Of a DNA stretch of 64,000 nucleotides, positions 60,917 to 64,000 are shown in pieces (position 1 is the first letter of the stretch; each line of letters begins with the position of its first letter). The notes under the pieces are model-generated. The model saw only the letters and a list, made by a program, of their open reading frames with translations, made no database searches and was not told where the DNA came from. The DNA is from Pedobacter sp. HDW13 (GTDB lineage Bacteria; Bacteroidota; Bacteroidia; Sphingobacteriales; Sphingobacteriaceae). Where the stretch lies: positions 5,332,001-5,396,000 of the forward strand of contig NZ_CP049868.1 in the NCBI RefSeq assembly GCF_011303555.1. Direction: 5' to 3'. Made by a program: the position numbers and the translations under genes.

Positions 60917-62809
60917 ATGACAGCAATAGACATTTTACAAAAATATTGGGGATACCAGGCTTTCAGGCCGCTGCAGGAAGATATTATTGCTTCGGTTTTA
61001 GAAGGGAAAGATAGCCTGGCGCTTTTGCCAACAGGAGGCGGAAAATCGATCTGTTTTCAGGTACCGGCACTGGTAAAAGAAGGGATCTGTATAGTGGTTT
61101 CACCATTAATTGCCCTGATGAAAGATCAGGTAGAAAACCTGAAAGCCAAAGGAATCGAAGCCATTGCCATTTATGCAGGTATGGGCAAACGCGAAATCGA
61201 TATTTTGCTGGATAACTGTATTTACGGTAAGATTAAGTTCCTCTATTTATCACCCGAAAGATTGCTTTCTGACTTGGTTCGTGTAAGGATTTCTTACATG
61301 AATGTGAACCTGATTGCTGTCGATGAGGCTCATTGTATTTCGCAATGGGGTTATGATTTCAGGCCACCTTACCAGCAACTGGCTAAACTCCGCGAAATCC
61401 ACCCGAATGTTCCGGTACTGGCATTAACGGCTACAGCTACGGCTTTTGTTCGTGAAGATATTGTGGCTAAACTCGAGATGAAAGATCCGCAGGTTTTTAT
61501 TAAAAGCTTTGCCCGCGAGAATTTAAGCTATGTGGTTTTTGGTAACGAAGATAAATACAAAAAACTGATTGATATTTGCAGCAATGTAAAAGGCACAGGC
61601 CTGGTTTACGTACGCAACCGCAGGGAAACTGCCGAAGTAGCTAATTTTTTAAACCGTAATCAAATCAAGGCCGATTATTACCATGCCGGTCTGGAAAGGG
61701 ATATCCGCTTTCAGAAACAGGAAGACTGGAAACAAAACAAAACCCGTATCATGGTGGCTACCAACGCATTTGGTATGGGGATAGATAAAGCGGATGTGCG
61801 TACTGTGGTGCATTTAGACCTACCCGAAAGTTTAGAAGCCTATTACCAGGAAGCTGGCCGGGCTGGTCGTGATGAAAAAAGGAGTTATGCAGTGTTGCTG
61901 GCCAATCAATCTGACGTGATGAGTCTAGAATCACGGTATCTGGATAGCTTTCCAACTCCTGATGAAATTAGAAAAATATATCATTACATGGGCAATTACT
62001 TTCAGCTGGCTTTTGGAGCAGGAGAGGGACTTACCTTTTCTTTTGATTTAGTTGATTTTTGCAAACGTTTTAATATTAGTGTTTTAAAAACAATTTCGGG
62101 CTTAAAATTTCTGGAGCATGATGGTTACCTCACGCTTTCCGAAAGTGTGTTTTTGCCTTCTCGCATCATGTTTATTGCCAGTCATGAAGATATTTACCGT
62201 TTCCAGATCGAAAATAGAGCTTACGATGGCGTTATTAAGACCATATTGCGTTCGCATGGAGGGGCTTTTGATGGTTTTGTGAAAATAAATGAGGCAGATC
62301 TGGCCAAACGAACCGGCTTATCTTATCGCGATGTTATTGCTTTATTAAACAAACTGCAGGCGCTTGAACTGCTTAGCTATATACCACAAACAGATCAGCC
62401 ACAATTGCAATATATCCGTGCTCGGGTAGATATGGATCATTTCGATCTGGATGTAAAATACCTGAGGCTAAGGAAAGAAATTTTGCACAAACAAATCAAC
62501 GCCGTAGTTCAATATGCATCTTCTAACATTTGCAGGAGTATACAGCTGCTTGAATATTTTGATGAACAAAATGCTGCTAAATGTGGTGTATGTGATGTTT
62601 GCCTGGCCGAAAAAAAGGCAGAGAACCAAAGTCAACTGTTTGATGAAATAGAATTTGAAATCATTTCGCTGCTGCAACAAGAGCCCCTGGCGCTCGATGA
62701 TTTGGTAATGAACATCAAAAATGGCGCTGAAAATGAACGCATCGAAATTATCCGTGAATTATTAGATGCGGGCAAGATAAAAACTGATGGGAAGAAGTAT
62801 TATCTTTAG
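60917..62809 (+). CDS. recQ: RecQ-family ATP-dependent DNA helicase
   Basis: A 630-residue 3'-5' DNA helicase for recombination and fork repair. The Q-like FRPLQ is at 16-20, Walker A PTGGGKS at 38-44, DEAH at 136-139, and the aromatic-rich loop follows (AHCISQWGYDFRPPY). Motif VI is QEAGRAGRD. A Zn-binding cluster (CRSIQLL...CGVCDVC) is near the C-terminus and a short helical tail of about 70 residues follows. A winged-helix-like region lies before the Cys cluster, and no HRDC domain is visible. It is divergent from the amidohydrolase gene. Confidence 0.92.
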   Translation: MTAIDILQKYWGYQAFRPLQEDIIASVLEGKDSLALLPTGGGKSICFQVPALVKEGICIVVSPLIALMKDQVENLKAKGIEAIAIYAGMGKREIDILLDNCIYGKIKFLYLSPERLLSDLVRVRISYMNVNLIAVDEAHCISQWGYDFRPPYQQLAKLREIHPNVPVLALTATATAFVREDIVAKLEMKDPQVFIKSFARENLSYVVFGNEDKYKKLIDICSNVKGTGLVYVRNRRETAEVANFLNRNQIKADYYHAGLERDIRFQKQEDWKQNKTRIMVATNAFGMGIDKADVRTVVHLDLPESLEAYYQEAGRAGRDEKRSYAVLLANQSDVMSLESRYLDSFPTPDEIRKIYHYMGNYFQLAFGAGEGLTFSFDLVDFCKRFNISVLKTISGLKFLEHDGYLTLSESVFLPSRIMFIASHEDIYRFQIENRAYDGVIKTILRSHGGAFDGFVKINEADLAKRTGLSYRDVIALLNKLQALELLSYIPQTDQPQLQYIRARVDMDHFDLDVKYLRLRKEILHKQINAVVQYASSNICRSIQLLEYFDEQNAAKCGVCDVCLAEKKAENQSQLFDEIEFEIISLLQQEPLALDDLVMNIKNGAENERIEIIRELLDAGKIKTDGKKYYL

Positions 62810-62821
62810 CGGGTTAAAAAT

Positions 62822-62923
62822 GGTTAACTGTTTAAATTGTGGGAATTGGTTATTGTATAGCCTATCTCATTTAACAATTTGGCAAAATTACAATTAACCC
62901 GTTAACCGACTAAACAGTTAACC
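62822..62923. repeat. Spaced inverted repeat between recQ and the MFS gene
   Basis: GGTTAACTGTTTA (62822-62834) and TAAACAGTTAACC (62911-62923) are a perfect 13-bp inverted repeat enclosing 76 bases. Within it, TTAACCCGTTAACC-type words resemble the spacers at 6015-6050 and 21761-21848. Confidence 0.65.
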
Positions 62924-62936
62924 TCCTTAAAACTAA

Positions 62937-64000
62937 ATGATAGAAAAAAACAATAAGAAAACCATCCGCTCATGGGCTTTCTTCGATTGGGCAAACTCTG
63001 CCTATAACTTGGTTATTACCTCAACTATTTTCCCGGCTTATTACACCATTATTACCACTACTAAAGAACATGGTGATAAGGTAACCTTCCTTGGCCGCGC
63101 TTATGTTAATACTTCGCTATCTAACTACGCACTGTCTTTCGCTTATCTGATTATGGCGCTGGCTTTACCTATTTTATCATCAATTGCCGATAGAAGGGGA
63201 AATAAGAAGTCATTTATGAAATTCTTTACCTATATGGGTGGTTTAGCTTGTATTGGCCTGTATTTCTTTAAACTCGATACTCTCGAAATGAGTATCATCC
63301 TGTTTGCTTTAGCAGCCATGGGTTATATTGGCGGGGTTTTATTCAGTAATTCTTACCTGCCCGAAATTGCTTCAGAGGAGCATCAGGACCGAGTAAGCGC
63401 GCAAGGCTTTTCTTATGGTTACATAGGTTCAGTTGTTTTGCAGTTAATCTGCTTTTTGTTTGTGCTAAAACCCGAATGGTTTGGCATTACCGATGCTTCT
63501 TTTCCGCCACGCTTATCATTTTTACTGGTTGGTGTATGGTGGATAGCCTTTTCGCAGATTCCTTTTTCAGTATTGCCCAACGGAACACCGCAAACCGATA
63601 AGGTTAAAACCAATATCATTAAGGATGGATTTAGTGAATTAACCAAAGTATGGGGACAGTTGAAACAGATTAAAAAATTGAAAGGATTTTTAATCTCATT
63701 CTTCTTCTATTCTATGGGTGTGCAAACCATCATGCTCGCTGCTGCAGGTTTTGCCGAAAAAACATTGAAACTTGGCACAGCTAAACTAATTGCCGTAATC
63801 CTGATTATTCAGCTGGTAGCTATTCCGGGCGCAATGTTGATGTCATACCTGGCCAAAAAAATCGGTAACGTAAATGTGTTGATAATGGTTGTATTGGTTT
63901 GGATTGGTTGCTGCGTGTACGGTTATTACATCACGAATCAGTACCAGTTTTATTCACTTTCGGCTATTGTGGGTTTAATTATGGGAGGAATTCAGTCATT
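62937..64000 (+). CDS. MFS transporter, UMF1/Atg22-like (partial, right edge)
   Basis: From ATG 62937 the frame runs open to the window edge, giving 354 residues. It starts NNKKTIRSWAFFDWANSAYNLVITS, the typical UMF1/Atg22-like opening. At least eight membrane helices are visible, and SSIADRRGNKKSFM marks the intracellular loop of the major facilitator fold. YIGGVLFSNSYLPEIAS and the AQGFSYGYIGS segment match the same family, members of which export amino acids or other small molecules. It is cut before its last helices. Confidence 0.85.
   Translation, partial: MIEKNNKKTIRSWAFFDWANSAYNLVITSTIFPAYYTIITTTKEHGDKVTFLGRAYVNTSLSNYALSFAYLIMALALPILSSIADRRGNKKSFMKFFTYMGGLACIGLYFFKLDTLEMSIILFALAAMGYIGGVLFSNSYLPEIASEEHQDRVSAQGFSYGYIGSVVLQLICFLFVLKPEWFGITDASFPPRLSFLLVGVWWIAFSQIPFSVLPNGTPQTDKVKTNIIKDGFSELTKVWGQLKQIKKLKGFLISFFFYSMGVQTIMLAAAGFAEKTLKLGTAKLIAVILIIQLVAIPGAMLMSYLAKKIGNVNVLIMVVLVWIGCCVYGYYITNQYQFYSLSAIVGLIMGGIQS

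Overview
The window looks like chromosomal DNA of a Bacteroidota bacterium, most likely a Sphingobacteriaceae member such as Pedobacter (inferred from gene content; the species cannot be fixed from sequence alone). Supporting signs are a SusC/SusD-type outer-membrane operon, paired DUF3857 proteins, small Bacteroidota-type hypothetical proteins, and many copies of the TAnnTTTG -7 promoter element just upstream of start codons. No rRNA, tRNA, CRISPR array, prophage or classical IS element is visible.

Layout. 1-5.8 kb: an ABC-transporter ATPase, a PduO-type cobalamin adenosyltransferase, ispD, queA and a MacB-like permease. 6-12.7 kb: a class I aminotransferase, a CDF metal transporter overlapping a Nudix gene, bioA, an ArsR/AHSA1-type pair with two palindromic operators, a YjbR-type protein and an exonuclease/GIY-YIG fusion. 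12.9-16.8 kb: a two-component cluster with two LytTR regulators, a single-domain receiver and a LytS-type kinase split by a frameshift. 17-20 kb: a MerR regulator with a CarH-like B12 domain, overlapping crtB and abutting idi. 20-28 kb: a HipA-like kinase with a DUF3037 protein, an SF1 helicase, a frameshifted receiver gene, topB and an L,D-transpeptidase. 28-42 kb: two DUF3857 proteins, a DnaQ-like exonuclease, a small candidate mobile element carrying a nonsense-mutated GxxExxY nuclease gene, an M1 peptidase, queG, a GNAT-nitrilase fusion, a second GxxExxY gene, ruvB and a 3-hydroxyacyl-CoA dehydrogenase. 42.7-48.4 kb: a SusC, SusD and DUF1735-type lipoprotein operon. 48.8-64 kb: pdxH, a YqgE-family gene, purE-purK, a BaiN-like flavoprotein, a B12-type radical SAM protein, a PD40-amidohydrolase fusion, recQ and a truncated MFS transporter gene.

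How the genes connect. Four loci point to cobalamin: the adenosyltransferase, the CarH-like regulator, QueG and the radical SAM protein. QueA and QueG are consecutive steps of queuosine synthesis. IspD, Idi and CrtB supply and use isoprenoid precursors; the regulator-crtB-idi unit is a plausible light- and B12-controlled carotenoid module.

Most unusual features. (1) A roughly 477-bp element at 33397-33873 has ends built of 10-bp repeat units in inverted orientation around one PD-(D/E)XK gene. (2) A dispersed repeat family with the core AAATCTGCGGGAGAATAA lies in four intergenic regions, one of them directly behind the second GxxExxY gene. (3) Three genes are each broken by one base. (4) The CarH-like regulator keeps the W-x9-E-H cobalamin signature.
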